Origin: Sphingobacterium sp. SGR-19 | Lineage (GTDB): Bacteria; Bacteroidota; Bacteroidia; Sphingobacteriales; Sphingobacteriaceae | Length of the DNA stretch: 64,000 nt | Assembly: GCF_011043555.1 (NCBI RefSeq) | Contig: NZ_JAAKGS010000004.1 | Coordinates: 124,001-188,000, forward strand | Direction: 5' to 3' | Part shown: positions 18,499 to 26,842 of the stretch, in pieces | Position numbering within the stretch: position 1 is the stretch's first letter | Layout of the letters: every line of letters starts with the position of its first letter | Translations under genes and position numbers: made by a program | The notes under the pieces: model-generated | What the model was told of the DNA's origin: nothing | Seen by the model: only the letters and a program-made list of their open reading frames with translations | Database searches by the model: none

Positions 18499-19345
18499 TA
18501 AAGAAACAACACAATTAATTGAATGTCCTCGTGACGCTATTCAAGGGATTAAGTCTTTTATTCCCACAGCGAAAAAAATTACTTATATCAATCAGCTGAT
18601 GGAGAGTAACGTATTCGATTGTATTGATTTTGGGAGTTTTGTATCGCCCAAGGCTATTCCGCAAATGCAGGATACCATACAGGTTCTAGAGGGATTAGAA
18701 AAGAAGAATGATACAAAATTATTGGCGATTATTGCTAATAAAAGAGGGGCTGAAATTGCGAAACCGTTGTCTAATATTGATTTCTTGGGTTATCCATTTT
18801 CGATTTCTGAGACATTTCAGCAACGAAATGCCAATTCTACCGTGGAGCAATCGTTTCAGCGGGTAGAACAGATTAAAAATATCATGGTGGGAGGTAGACA
18901 GGAGCTGATTGTGTATATTTCTATGGCATTCGGTAACCCTTATAACGATCCTTGGAATATCGACTTGGTATTGGGGTGGATAGAAAGGGTTTCCGCGTTG
19001 GGAATATCTCGTTTTTCCATTGCAGACACGACGTCAGAAGCAACACCCGAGAGCATTAAGATGTTATTTACGTTAATAGAACATACATTTCCCAAGTTAG
19101 AATTTAGTATTCATCTGCATAGTCGAGCAGAAAATGCACTTTTGAAAATCGAAGCGGCATATGAGGCTGGCTGTCGTATTTTTGAAGGAGCCATAATGGG
19201 CTATGGTGGCTGTCCTTTTGCACAAGATGATCTGGTAGGTAATATTCCTATGGAAATGTTGTTGCGTCGTTTCGGAAAACCAAATGAAAGCAAAATACAG
19301 ACTTTATTGACGGAGTTTCAGGAATTGATTGCGACTGTAAAATAA
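18491..19345 (+). CDS. Hydroxymethylglutaryl-CoA lyase
   Basis: DRE-TIM metallolyase that cleaves HMG-CoA to acetyl-CoA and acetoacetate. The 284-residue protein keeps R14 and D15 of the N-terminal motif (CPRDAIQ, usually GPRDGLQ), the metal histidines H208 and H210, the catalytic cysteine loop GGCPFAQ (C241) and N251. The segment after H210 reads HSRAE where most lyases have HDTYG or HDTRG, so this is a divergent, though apparently complete, member. It is the second gene in the leucine cluster and overlaps the acyl-CoA dehydrogenase by 8 bases. Its product acetoacetate would feed the acetoacetyl-CoA synthetase at 13456. Confidence 0.88.
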   Translation: MFDKETTQLIECPRDAIQGIKSFIPTAKKITYINQLMESNVFDCIDFGSFVSPKAIPQMQDTIQVLEGLEKKNDTKLLAIIANKRGAEIAKPLSNIDFLGYPFSISETFQQRNANSTVEQSFQRVEQIKNIMVGGRQELIVYISMAFGNPYNDPWNIDLVLGWIERVSALGISRFSIADTTSEATPESIKMLFTLIEHTFPKLEFSIHLHSRAENALLKIEAAYEAGCRIFEGAIMGYGGCPFAQDDLVGNIPMEMLLRRFGKPNESKIQTLLTEFQELIATVK

Positions 19346-19360
19346 AGAATGGAAAAGCGA

Positions 19361-19368
19361 TATCTTTG
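19361..19368 (+). promoter_or_regulatory. Candidate -7 element just before the enoyl-CoA hydratase ATG
   Basis: TATCTTTG is a perfect TAnnTTTG match ending 4 bases before ATG 19373. If used, the transcript would start at or within a few bases of the start codon. No good -33 TTTG is seen. Confidence 0.35.
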
Positions 19369-19372
19369 ATAT

Positions 19373-20110
19373 ATGCAGACAATAACATATCAATACATCA
19401 GGGTAAAAAAAATAGATTTCCGGATGGAAGTTACGCTTGCACGGCCGGAGAAACGGAACGCGTTTACACCGACGATGGTGAACGAAATAGCACATGCTTT
19501 TCAAGGCGTAAATGACGATGACGGCATTAAAGTGGTTATGTTAAAAGCCGAAGGCCCTGTTTTCTGCGCAGGTATGGATTTGAAAATTTTTCAGGATGTC
19601 GATTTGGATATGCAGAATCCGCAGATCAAAAATAAAGATCTGTCTTTAGGAGAAGTGTTTGCCCGTTTGCACAAACCGTCGATAGCCATTGTTGAAGGAA
19701 ATGTTATTGCTGGCGCATTTCTAATAATTGCCGGATGTACTTATGTCTTCTGCTCGGAAAACGTACAGTTTAGATTGCCGGAGTTAAATCTCGGAATATT
19801 CCCATTTCAAGTTATGGCGAGTTTATTGCAGGTGATGCCGGAAAAAAAGATGTTGCAGCTGTGTTTGCATACCGACTATTTTTCTGCTCGAGAAGCTATG
19901 GAATACGGGTTGGTGGACGGATTTTTGGAAGAGATGGATATAGAAGATTTTTTAGCTAAATTTAATAATATTAGCTCGTCCGCAATTGTTGCCGGTTTTA
20001 AAGCGGCAAGAGAACTCCCCTCTGTTGCCAGTGAGAAACGATACGGCTTTTTGTTAAAAAAGTTGTATGAATTGAAGTCTTCCGAAGAGGTGAAAAATCG
20101 AATTGTCTAG
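19373..20110 (+). CDS. Enoyl-CoA hydratase/isomerase family protein, probable methylglutaconyl-CoA hydratase
   Basis: Crotonase-fold protein of 245 residues. The first oxyanion-hole segment is VFCAGMDLKIF, the second IVEGNVIAGAFLIIAGCTYVF, and LPELNLGIFPF supplies a conserved glutamate. Between the carboxylase and HMG-CoA lyase steps of leucine breakdown the cell needs 3-methylglutaconyl-CoA hydratase, and this gene directly follows the lyase, so that role is the best inference. The sequence alone does not separate it from other crotonases, and AGAFLIIAG lacks the usual GGG of the second loop. It starts 27 bases after the lyase stop, with a possible promoter of its own. Confidence 0.8.
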   Translation: MQTITYQYIRVKKIDFRMEVTLARPEKRNAFTPTMVNEIAHAFQGVNDDDGIKVVMLKAEGPVFCAGMDLKIFQDVDLDMQNPQIKNKDLSLGEVFARLHKPSIAIVEGNVIAGAFLIIAGCTYVFCSENVQFRLPELNLGIFPFQVMASLLQVMPEKKMLQLCLHTDYFSAREAMEYGLVDGFLEEMDIEDFLAKFNNISSSAIVAGFKAARELPSVASEKRYGFLLKKLYELKSSEEVKNRIV

Positions 20111-20127
20111 AACGCTATTCTCCTCCT

Positions 20128-21276
20128 ATGTTACATCTTCTTATTGCCCCGAATGCTTTTAAACATAGTCTGGACGCTCGGCAGGTTGCAGAGGCCCTAA
20201 GCGAAGGTTTTTCCCAGAGCCGACTAGACTGTTGTACTACGCTGTTTCCTATTGGTGACGGAGGTGATGGTACATGTAAACTTTTGTGTGAAAAATTAGA
20301 AGGGAAGTTAGTGACAACGACTGTTTTGGGACCGTTAGGAACGATCATTGAAGCTTCATATTGCCTGGTAGAAGATGGGAAAACTGCTATAATTGAAATG
20401 GCCGATGCATCGGGTATCCGTTTGATAAAAGAAGAAGAACAAAATCCGCTTCAGGCAAGTAGTAAAGGTACCGGCCAATTAATCTTGCACGCGCTGGAAC
20501 ATCATAAGGTAGACCAGATTATTTTAGGGATGGGAGGGTCAGCTACGGTAGATGGTGGGTGTGGTATACTTCATGCTCTTGGTGTACGATTTTTTGATAA
20601 GAAAGGAGAGGAACTTAACCCAATTCCCGAGCAATTACAATATCTAGGACGTATTGACACAAGCGGGTTGAACAAAAGCATATTAGGTATTGACATTAAG
20701 ATTCTTTGTGATGTAGAAAATCGTCTTCTTGGAGAGGAGGGGGCAGCGCACGTTTTCGGACCTCAAAAGGGAGCTTCTCCAGAACAAGTGAAAGTTTTAG
20801 ATAGTTTTCTACGTCAATTGAGTGATATTGTTTTACAAACGACGGGGAAGAATATGACGGATGTAGTTTCTGGAGGTACAGCAGGAGGTGCGGCTGCGGG
20901 CATGTATGCTTTAGCGAATGCACAATTGGTAAATGGAATAGCTTATTTTCTGCAAAAGACGGGTTTTGAAGACGTGATAAAAACGGCTGATTGGCTCATC
21001 ACGGGAGAGGGGAGTCTCGATGAGCAGACGCTGTTAGGTAAGGCTCCGGTAGGCGTGGCCTCTTTCGCAAAGCAATATGGAATTCCAACTGTGGGAATAG
21101 CAGGAAGAGTACCATTAGAACCTTCATCTGCGTTATTGGATATGTTTGATGTACTCCTGCCCATTAGTCACGAAGCTATGCCGCTGACGAAAGCACTTGC
21201 AAACACGGAACAGAATCTTCGTCGTACAGCGCAAGCTTTAGGAAATATACTGGCTTGTAGTAATAAAAAGAACTAA
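20128..21276 (+). CDS. Glycerate kinase (GarK/GlxK family)
   Basis: ATP-dependent kinase of D-glycerate; members of this family make 2-phosphoglycerate. The 382-residue protein opens LLIAPNAFKHSLDARQVAEA and continues with FPIGDGGDGTCKLL, ILGMGGSATVDGGCG (glycine-rich phosphate loop), and near the C-terminus WLITGEGSLDEQTLLGKAP. These blocks occur in family order and at family length. It lies 17 bases after the hydratase on the same strand. The functional link to leucine breakdown is not obvious, so it may simply share the transcript. Its last four bases overlap the convergent scpA stop. Confidence 0.92.
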   Translation: MLHLLIAPNAFKHSLDARQVAEALSEGFSQSRLDCCTTLFPIGDGGDGTCKLLCEKLEGKLVTTTVLGPLGTIIEASYCLVEDGKTAIIEMADASGIRLIKEEEQNPLQASSKGTGQLILHALEHHKVDQIILGMGGSATVDGGCGILHALGVRFFDKKGEELNPIPEQLQYLGRIDTSGLNKSILGIDIKILCDVENRLLGEEGAAHVFGPQKGASPEQVKVLDSFLRQLSDIVLQTTGKNMTDVVSGGTAGGAAAGMYALANAQLVNGIAYFLQKTGFEDVIKTADWLITGEGSLDEQTLLGKAPVGVASFAKQYGIPTVGIAGRVPLEPSSALLDMFDVLLPISHEAMPLTKALANTEQNLRRTAQALGNILACSNKKN

Positions 21277-22040
21277 GCTACATATTCGGACTCGTAACAA
21301 GGTTCTTTTTTTCCGATGGAGAAATTATTGAATCCTAGCCCTATTTCTATTTCTAATAAACGTTGTTGAAGCATTTCCAAGATCGCCAAGAAATTGAATA
21401 CAAGTTGTACTTTGTTCTCTGAATTTTTGATGATTTGTTGGAAATCCAGCGTTTTATTCATTTCTATCAATTGTGCAATTGCCGTCTTCTGCTGTTCGAT
21501 AGTATATGGAAATTTTACGACCGTATGAGTAACTTCTTGAATACGATGGGTAAAGTTGAACATTAGTTTTTCGTACACTATCAAGAGTTTATATAGGTCG
21601 AACGAGGATAACTCTTCATCCGTTGTATCGGTATATCTTGCGATCTTATTGTCCTTCGCAATATTCCCACGGGTGTGTAATCTTGTTCGATTTTCTTCTA
21701 ATACACGTAACTCTTCGCATATCCCCTTGAATTGCTTGTAAAGAATAAGCTTCTGGGTTAGTTCTTTCTTCAGGTCAATCTCATTTTCCGCGTCATCCAG
21801 CTCTGGTCGAGGCAAAAGCATTTTTGCCTTGATACGCATCAATGTAGAGGCTACAAATATAAACTCACTGGCTAGCTCTATATTCAAGGACTGCATTTTC
21901 TGAATATAGTCTAAAAAATCATCTGTTATTTTAGAGATAGGTATATCATGGATGTTCAACTCATCCCTTTCGATGAAGAAAAGCAAAAGATCGAAAGGAC
22001 CTTCAAATTGCTCTAGTTTGATTTCGTAACCTGTTTGCAT
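21273..22040 (-). CDS. scpA: Segregation and condensation protein A
   Basis: Kleisin subunit that bridges SMC heads in the SMC-ScpAB condensin. The 255-residue protein begins YEIKLEQFEGPFDLLLFFIE with IHDIPISKITDDFLDYI, the N-terminal helix bundle that binds the SMC neck. A charged middle linker and a C-terminal winged-helix-like end (LVFNFLAILEMLQQRLLEIE) follow. scpB is not adjacent and smc is not in the window. The presence of parS-like sites 16 kb away is consistent with ParB-dependent SMC loading near the origin. Convergent with glycerate kinase, overlapping by 4 bases. Confidence 0.95.
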   Translation of the reverse strand: MQTGYEIKLEQFEGPFDLLLFFIERDELNIHDIPISKITDDFLDYIQKMQSLNIELASEFIFVASTLMRIKAKMLLPRPELDDAENEIDLKKELTQKLILYKQFKGICEELRVLEENRTRLHTRGNIAKDNKIARYTDTTDEELSSFDLYKLLIVYEKLMFNFTHRIQEVTHTVVKFPYTIEQQKTAIAQLIEMNKTLDFQQIIKNSENKVQLVFNFLAILEMLQQRLLEIEIGLGFNNFSIGKKEPCYESEYVA

Positions 22041-22085
22041 ATCCTGCTCAAAAATAGAAAATCGAACACGAAGGCAACATTATAT

Positions 22086-22094
22086 TTATCCACA
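22086..22094 (+). promoter_or_regulatory. Perfect DnaA box
   Basis: TTATCCACA, an exact match to the classical DnaA box, 45 bases upstream of the scpA start and 249 bases upstream of dxs. It is isolated, so it looks more like a regulatory or titration site than an origin. Confidence 0.45.
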
Positions 22095-22234
22095 ATTTAC
22101 GTTCTATTAACAATAGTTGTGACTTGTACTAACCCTCCTTAACTTTTGATGTCGCATCCAAATTTTTGAGGTCTGTAGAAACTCATTCTTAGTACTACCT
22201 CTATCCTCAAAGATTTGAAGCGACGATTTTTTTG

Positions 22235-22258
22235 GTTCTTTTTTGAGGAAAAAAGAAC
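22235..22258 (+). repeat. Hairpin with GAGG loop upstream of dxs
   Basis: Perfect 10-base stem: GTTCTTTTTT (22235-22244), loop GAGG (22245-22248), AAAAAAGAAC (22249-22258). It is preceded by GCGACGATTTTTTT. A related hairpin at 33077-33101 shares the loop, the T6/A6 core and the upstream GCGACGATTTTT, but its outer stem differs by compensating base changes. The hairpin is followed by A/T sequence and lies about 75 bases before dxs. Confidence 0.65.
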
Positions 22259-22301
22259 AAGAATAAACTTTTATTGTTCTGTAGTTTAGGGAATAAGTTA
22301 T

Positions 22302-22309
22302 TAGTTTTG
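22302..22309 (+). promoter_or_regulatory. Candidate -7 element of dxs
   Basis: TAGTTTTG matches TAnnTTTG, 25 bases before the dxs ATG. No clear -33 element was found. Confidence 0.4.
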
Positions 22310-22334
22310 TAACTTATTTTATATAATTGAAAAT

Positions 22335-24263
22335 ATGCAAGTAGAGGCAGGTCCACTATTACAACAAATAAATTATCCGTCCGACCTTAGGAAGCTGAAA
22401 CCAAGTGATTTGGAAGAAGTATGTCGTGAATTGAGGCAATTCATTGTTGATATTGTTTCTGTGAACGGTGGACATTTTGCAGCTAGTTTGGGCGTCGTAG
22501 AATTAACCGTTGCGTTACATTATGTATTGAACACACCTTACGATCAAGTTATTTTTGATGTGGGGCATCAAGCGTATGGGCATAAAATATTAACAGGCAG
22601 AAAAGAGACCTTTCATACAAATAGGATTCTAGGAGGAATATCTGGTTTTCCAAAAAGAAGCGAGAGCGAATATGATGCTTTTGGTGTCGGGCATTCTTCG
22701 ACCTCTATTTCAGCCGCGTTGGGAATGGCCGTTGCCTCGGAATATAAAGGAGAGAAAGATAGACAACATGTGGCGGTAATCGGTGATGGAGCGTTAACCG
22801 GTGGAATGGCATTTGAAGCCTTAAATCATGCAGGGATTGAAAAATCTAATTTATTGGTTATACTCAACGATAATTGCATGTCTATTGATCCCAATGTGGG
22901 TGCGATGAAAGAGTATTTAACCAGTATTACGACGTCTAGGAGTTACAATAAATTTCGGGACGAATTAATTGCTGTATTGGCCAAAATTTCGAAGAATGGA
23001 CCGGATGCTTATGGGTGGGCGAAAAAACTGGAGCAAAGTATTAAGGGAACATTGTTGAAGAATGCGAATTTATTCGAATCGTTAAATTTCCGTTATTTTG
23101 GTCCGGTAGATGGCCACGATGTGACGAAACTGGCAAAAACCATCGAAGATCTTAAACATATCCCCGGACCAAAATTGTTGCATGTAGTGACCGTAAAAGG
23201 CAAAGGATATGCATTAGCGGAGAAGGATCAAACGAAATGGCACGCTCCGGGTCTATTTGATAAAATCACGGGAGAGATCAAGAAATCGGTTTTAGATAAA
23301 CCGCAACCACCTAAATATCAAGATGTTTTCGGATATACTTTGATAGAGTTGGCGGAAGCCAATGATAAAATTATGGGTATTACGCCAGCGATGCCTTCTG
23401 GATCATCGTTAAACATGATGATGAAAGCCATGCCTAATCGGGCGTTTGATGTGGGCATAGCAGAGCAACATGCGGTGACCTTTAGTGCAGGTTTAGCTAC
23501 CCAAGGGTTGATACCTTTTTGTAATATCTATTCCTCATTTATGCAGCGGGCTTATGATCAGGTTATCCATGATGTAGCATTGCAGAAATTGAACGTTGTC
23601 TTTTGTTTAGATCGCGCAGGGGTTGTTGGAGCTGACGGTCCAACACACCATGGAGCATACGATATCGTATATATGCGTTGTATCCCGAATCTGGTTGTTT
23701 CTGCTCCAATGAACGAAGAGGAGCTTCGCAATCTTATGTATACGGCCCAATTACCGGATACTGGCCCGTTTGTCATTCGCTATCCACGCGGCAATGGCGT
23801 AATGGTCGATTGGAAACGCCCGTTCGCCAAGTTCGAAATTGGAAAAGGACGCAAATTGCATGACGGTGAGGAAGTAGCTATTCTGAGTTTCGGCGCTATT
23901 GGAAATGAAGTTATAAAAGCTGTTCAAACATTAAATGAAGAAGGTATTTACCCGGCCCATTACGATTTACGGTTTGCAAAACCGTTGGACGAAGATTTGT
24001 TACACGAGGTGTTTAAGAAATTCAATAAAGTTATCACAGTAGAAGACGGGAGCATTATGGGAGGAGTTGGTTCTGCCGTGTTGGAATTTATGGCAGACCA
24101 TGGTTATGGAGCGAAACTGCTTCGATTAGGAATTCCCGATGAAATCGTTGACCATGGAGAACAAGCAGAGCTTTGGAAAATATGTGGATATGATGCTTCG
24201 TCTATCGTAATACAGGTTAAAAAATTGACCGCAGGAATAAAAACAGATACCATGGTGTCTTAG
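22335..24263 (+). CDS. dxs: 1-deoxy-D-xylulose-5-phosphate synthase
   Basis: TPP-dependent enzyme that joins pyruvate and glyceraldehyde 3-phosphate, the first step of the MEP isoprenoid pathway. The 642-residue protein has [16 protein letters not shown], the TPP/Mg motif [31 protein letters not shown], and in the pyrimidine domain [20 protein letters not shown] and [11 protein letters not shown]. All three transketolase-type domains are complete. thiL, which makes its cofactor, lies 9 kb upstream, but I would not infer regulation from that. A strong intrinsic terminator follows 22 bases after the stop. Confidence 0.97.
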   Translation: MQVEAGPLLQQINYPSDLRKLKPSDLEEVCRELRQFIVDIVSVNGGHFAASLGVVELTVALHYVLNTPYDQVIFDVGHQAYGHKILTGRKETFHTNRILGGISGFPKRSESEYDAFGVGHSSTSISAALGMAVASEYKGEKDRQHVAVIGDGALTGGMAFEALNHAGIEKSNLLVILNDNCMSIDPNVGAMKEYLTSITTSRSYNKFRDELIAVLAKISKNGPDAYGWAKKLEQSIKGTLLKNANLFESLNFRYFGPVDGHDVTKLAKTIEDLKHIPGPKLLHVVTVKGKGYALAEKDQTKWHAPGLFDKITGEIKKSVLDKPQPPKYQDVFGYTLIELAEANDKIMGITPAMPSGSSLNMMMKAMPNRAFDVGIAEQHAVTFSAGLATQGLIPFCNIYSSFMQRAYDQVIHDVALQKLNVVFCLDRAGVVGADGPTHHGAYDIVYMRCIPNLVVSAPMNEEELRNLMYTAQLPDTGPFVIRYPRGNGVMVDWKRPFAKFEIGKGRKLHDGEEVAILSFGAIGNEVIKAVQTLNEEGIYPAHYDLRFAKPLDEDLLHEVFKKFNKVITVEDGSIMGGVGSAVLEFMADHGYGAKLLRLGIPDEIVDHGEQAELWKICGYDASSIVIQVKKLTAGIKTDTMVS

Positions 24264-24284
24264 TAGAATGATATAGAAAGACTT

Positions 24285-24316
24285 AAAGCGGGATTTAACA
24301 AATTCTGCTTTTTTTT
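24285..24316 (+). terminator. Intrinsic terminator of dxs
   Basis: AAAGCGGGATT (24285-24295), loop TAACA, AATTCTGCTTT (24301-24311): an 11-pair stem with two G-U pairs, running straight into a T tract to 24316. Confidence 0.85.
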
Positions 24317-24633
24317 GTGTTCAAAAATTCCCTATATTTATAAACGAAATAAGCCTAATAGTTTTCCACATTAAAGAAGATTATACTGTGTTTTAATCTG
24401 GAAAAAGCGGTATTTAAAAGTCGAAATTCTGTATGTTGAAAAAATAGTTTTGACAAGGTTTTTTGGCAATAAAAGCGAATAATTTTTATATAAACGTCTG
24501 TTTAATAGATTGTTATGTTTTTTTTAACATTTTAGTTTTTTTGGTCGTTTTTTTTTGTCATCTTCGTCTTAAGAGAAAGTTTTAAACAATTTTTTTGTCA
24601 AATATTGGTTTTCAAGTTATTAACAATTTAAGA
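24317..24633. other. dxs-dnaA spacer
   Basis: About 317 very AT-rich bases with long T runs and no gene. It contains one DnaA-box-like TTTTCCACA (24362-24370), which might mediate dnaA autoregulation, and many short T-rich direct repeats. It lacks the box clustering seen at 10785-11273. The dnaA promoter must lie here, but no perfect -7 element could be fixed. Confidence 0.5.
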
Positions 24634-26061
24634 ATGGAAAAAACGTGTATAAGTGTTTGGAATAGCTGTCTTCAGATCATCAAAGACAATATACCTGCGC
24701 AAAGTTTTAAGACCTGGTTTGAGCCTGTTAAAGCAGTAGGTTTAAATGGGAACGTTTTGACTATTCAAGTACCGTCGGTATTTTTTTACGAGTGGTTGGA
24801 GGAACACTATGTGGGTATTTTGCGTAAAACGATTAAGAAATTCTTAGGTGAGCAAGGCCGTTTGGAATATAACATTATTGTAGATAAATCTTCCGCCAAT
24901 ACACCTTATACTACGAATATCCCTTCCAACGGGAATGGTGCAGAGGGCAAAAAACAATCTATTCCCGTTCCTGTGGCTTTAAATAAGAATATCAAAAATC
25001 CCTTCGTTATTCCCGGACTAAAAAAGTTACAGGTAGACCCACAATTGAACACACATTACACGTTTGATAATTTCATTGAAGGAGAATGTAATCGATTGGC
25101 ACGTTCGGCAGGTTTCGCCGTAGCGAATAAGCCAGGAGGTACTTCTTTTAATCCTTTAATGCTTTATGGTGACGTTGGTTTAGGAAAAACGCATTTGGCA
25201 CAAGCTATCGGTAATGAAATTAAAAAGAATTTACCTGATAAGCTGGTCATCTATGTTTCCTGCGAAAAATTCTGCCAGCAATTCGTGGATTCGTTAAAAA
25301 ATAATACGATAAACGACTTTGTGAATTTTTATCAAGCCATGGATGTGATTATTATGGACGACGTGCACAACTTCTCGGGTAAAGAAAAAACGCAAGATAT
25401 CTTTTTCCATATTTTCAATCATCTGCATCAATCTGGTAAACAGATTATCTTAACATCAGACAAAGCTCCTAAAGATTTATCTGGCTTAGAAGAACGTTTA
25501 TTAAGTCGTTTCAAATGGGGACTGTCTGCAGATATTCAGATTCCGGATTTAGAGACCCGAATGGCTATCTTGAAGAAAAAAATGTATTCTGATGGTATTG
25601 AATTACCAGAGAACGTTGTCGAATTCGTTGCTACACAGATTGACAACAGTGTGCGAGAGTTAGAAGGTGCCATGGTTTCCCTTTTAGCTCAATCTACATT
25701 GAACAAAAAAGAAATTGACCTGAACCTGGCGAAATCCATGCTGAAAAATTTTGTAAAAAATACGCACAAGGAAATCTCCATGGAATATATCCAAAAATTG
25801 GTTTGTGAGTATTTTGAAGTACCGGTGGAGATGGTCAAATCGAAAGTTCGGAAGCGGGAGATCGTACAGGCTCGTCAAATCTCCATGTATTTAGCGAAAA
25901 ACCACACAAAATCCTCTTTGAAATCGATTGGAAACTTTTTCGGCGGACGCGATCATTCTACTGTGATCTATGCCTGCCAGACAGTAGAAGATTTAATTGA
26001 AACAGATAAGAAGTTTAAAACGTATGTTCAGGATATCCAGAAGAAGTTGAAATCGTCTTAA
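24634..26061 (+). CDS. dnaA: Chromosomal replication initiator protein DnaA
   Basis: AAA+ initiator that binds DnaA boxes and opens oriC. The 475-residue protein starts MEKTCISVWNSCLQIIKDNI, the typical Bacteroidota domain I. Domain III has Walker A GDVGLGKT (179-186), Walker B VIIMDDVHNF and the sensor region LLSRFKWGL. Domain IV has the DNA-recognition motif GGRDHSTV (437-444), close to the family GGRDHTTV. An in-frame TTG 13 codons upstream is rejected because the ATG gives the conserved N-terminus. It does not sit next to dnaN, which lies 5 kb downstream. A strong bidirectional terminator follows. Confidence 0.97.
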   Translation: MEKTCISVWNSCLQIIKDNIPAQSFKTWFEPVKAVGLNGNVLTIQVPSVFFYEWLEEHYVGILRKTIKKFLGEQGRLEYNIIVDKSSANTPYTTNIPSNGNGAEGKKQSIPVPVALNKNIKNPFVIPGLKKLQVDPQLNTHYTFDNFIEGECNRLARSAGFAVANKPGGTSFNPLMLYGDVGLGKTHLAQAIGNEIKKNLPDKLVIYVSCEKFCQQFVDSLKNNTINDFVNFYQAMDVIIMDDVHNFSGKEKTQDIFFHIFNHLHQSGKQIILTSDKAPKDLSGLEERLLSRFKWGLSADIQIPDLETRMAILKKKMYSDGIELPENVVEFVATQIDNSVRELEGAMVSLLAQSTLNKKEIDLNLAKSMLKNFVKNTHKEISMEYIQKLVCEYFEVPVEMVKSKVRKREIVQARQISMYLAKNHTKSSLKSIGNFFGGRDHSTVIYACQTVEDLIETDKKFKTYVQDIQKKLKSS

Positions 26062-26100
26062 ATAAAATATACATTATTATTTAAGTTTATTTTTGAATGT

Positions 26101-26135
26101 AAAAATGCGAAACCGATTAAGGTTTCGCATTTTTT
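26101..26135. terminator. Bidirectional terminator between dnaA and the convergent small gene
   Basis: A perfect 14-base stem, AAAAATGCGAAACC (26101-26114), loop GATTAA, GGTTTCGCATTTTT (26121-26134). A run of five A precedes and five T follows, so it can work in both directions. Confidence 0.9.
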
Positions 26136-26157
26136 GTAAAGTTATTAATCCCCTTAT

Positions 26158-26604
26158 TTATTCACCCATTGGCTGCTGTGGCTCCATTGGTTGTGCTGGT
26201 TCAGCCGGCTGTGCTGGTTCAGCTGGTTCTACAGGTGGTGTCATCGGCGTAGTAGGTGTAGGAGTTGCTTCTTTAGGACGTTCGGAGATTATCCTATCAT
26301 ATAATGTTTTTTGTTCATCAGACAATTTTTCCTTGATTTGAGCGTCTGTCGTCTCCTGCAACCTATTCTTTGCCTCCGCTAACGCTTCCGGCGATTGTGA
26401 CGCGTCTGCTTTTAACGCCTGTTTTGCTTTTGCATGTTCCAAAACAATGTCATAGATCGAAGTCTGTTGCTCATCTGTTAATGTGAGTTTCTCCGTTAAT
26501 TTTGTTACTTTTTCTTTTGCTTTGTCTTCCGGATTTGCATCTTGGGCAAATGTTAACGTCAGCGCAAATAATAAACTGATCCCGGTTAAAAATAATTTTT
26601 TCAT
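26158..26604 (-). CDS. Small secreted protein with proline-rich tail, unknown function
   Basis: A 148-residue exported protein. Residues 1-20 form a signal peptide (KKLFLTGISLLFALTLTFAQ). The middle part is helical and charged, with KLTLTDEQQTSIYDIVLEHA and KLSDEQKTLYDRIISER; such paired LTDEQ-type segments resemble Spy/CpxP-like periplasmic proteins and the similar small Bacteroidota family, but the resemblance is weak. The C-terminal 35 residues are proline-, glutamate- and glutamine-rich, including two PAEPAQ units encoded by an 18-base tandem repeat (26191-26208 and 26209-26226). It converges on dnaA across a shared terminator. I do not assign a function. Confidence 0.75.
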   Translation of the reverse strand: MKKLFLTGISLLFALTLTFAQDANPEDKAKEKVTKLTEKLTLTDEQQTSIYDIVLEHAKAKQALKADASQSPEALAEAKNRLQETTDAQIKEKLSDEQKTLYDRIISERPKEATPTPTTPMTPPVEPAEPAQPAEPAQPMEPQQPMGE

Positions 26605-26842
26605 GTCATTATATTTTAATTGTTAAATCTACTGTGTAACATAAAGATTACAACTATATAACAGATTATTCTCTTCTTTAGTGTTTGTAATGTATTATTT
26701 ATGTTACAATTTAACATTTATTAACTATGTTTCCGTATAAATACAGGGTTGTATATGTGCTAAATCCTTATTAATCTGCGTATAATTTGATTATAAAGCA
26801 ATCAGATCCGGGTGGGATTCTTTTGGAAGGAACAAAATAACG

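Noticed and set aside
22086..22094. Perfect DnaA box as an origin mark
   Set aside because: Isolated; no second box or unwinding stretch near it, so it is listed only as a possible regulatory site.
24264..24633. dnaA-adjacent origin
   Set aside because: Only one DnaA-box-like motif and otherwise T runs; the nadB-nadA spacer has at least eight.
26191..26226. 18-base tandem repeat as a mobile or regulatory repeat
   Set aside because: It is in frame and encodes PAEPAQ units of a low-complexity protein tail.
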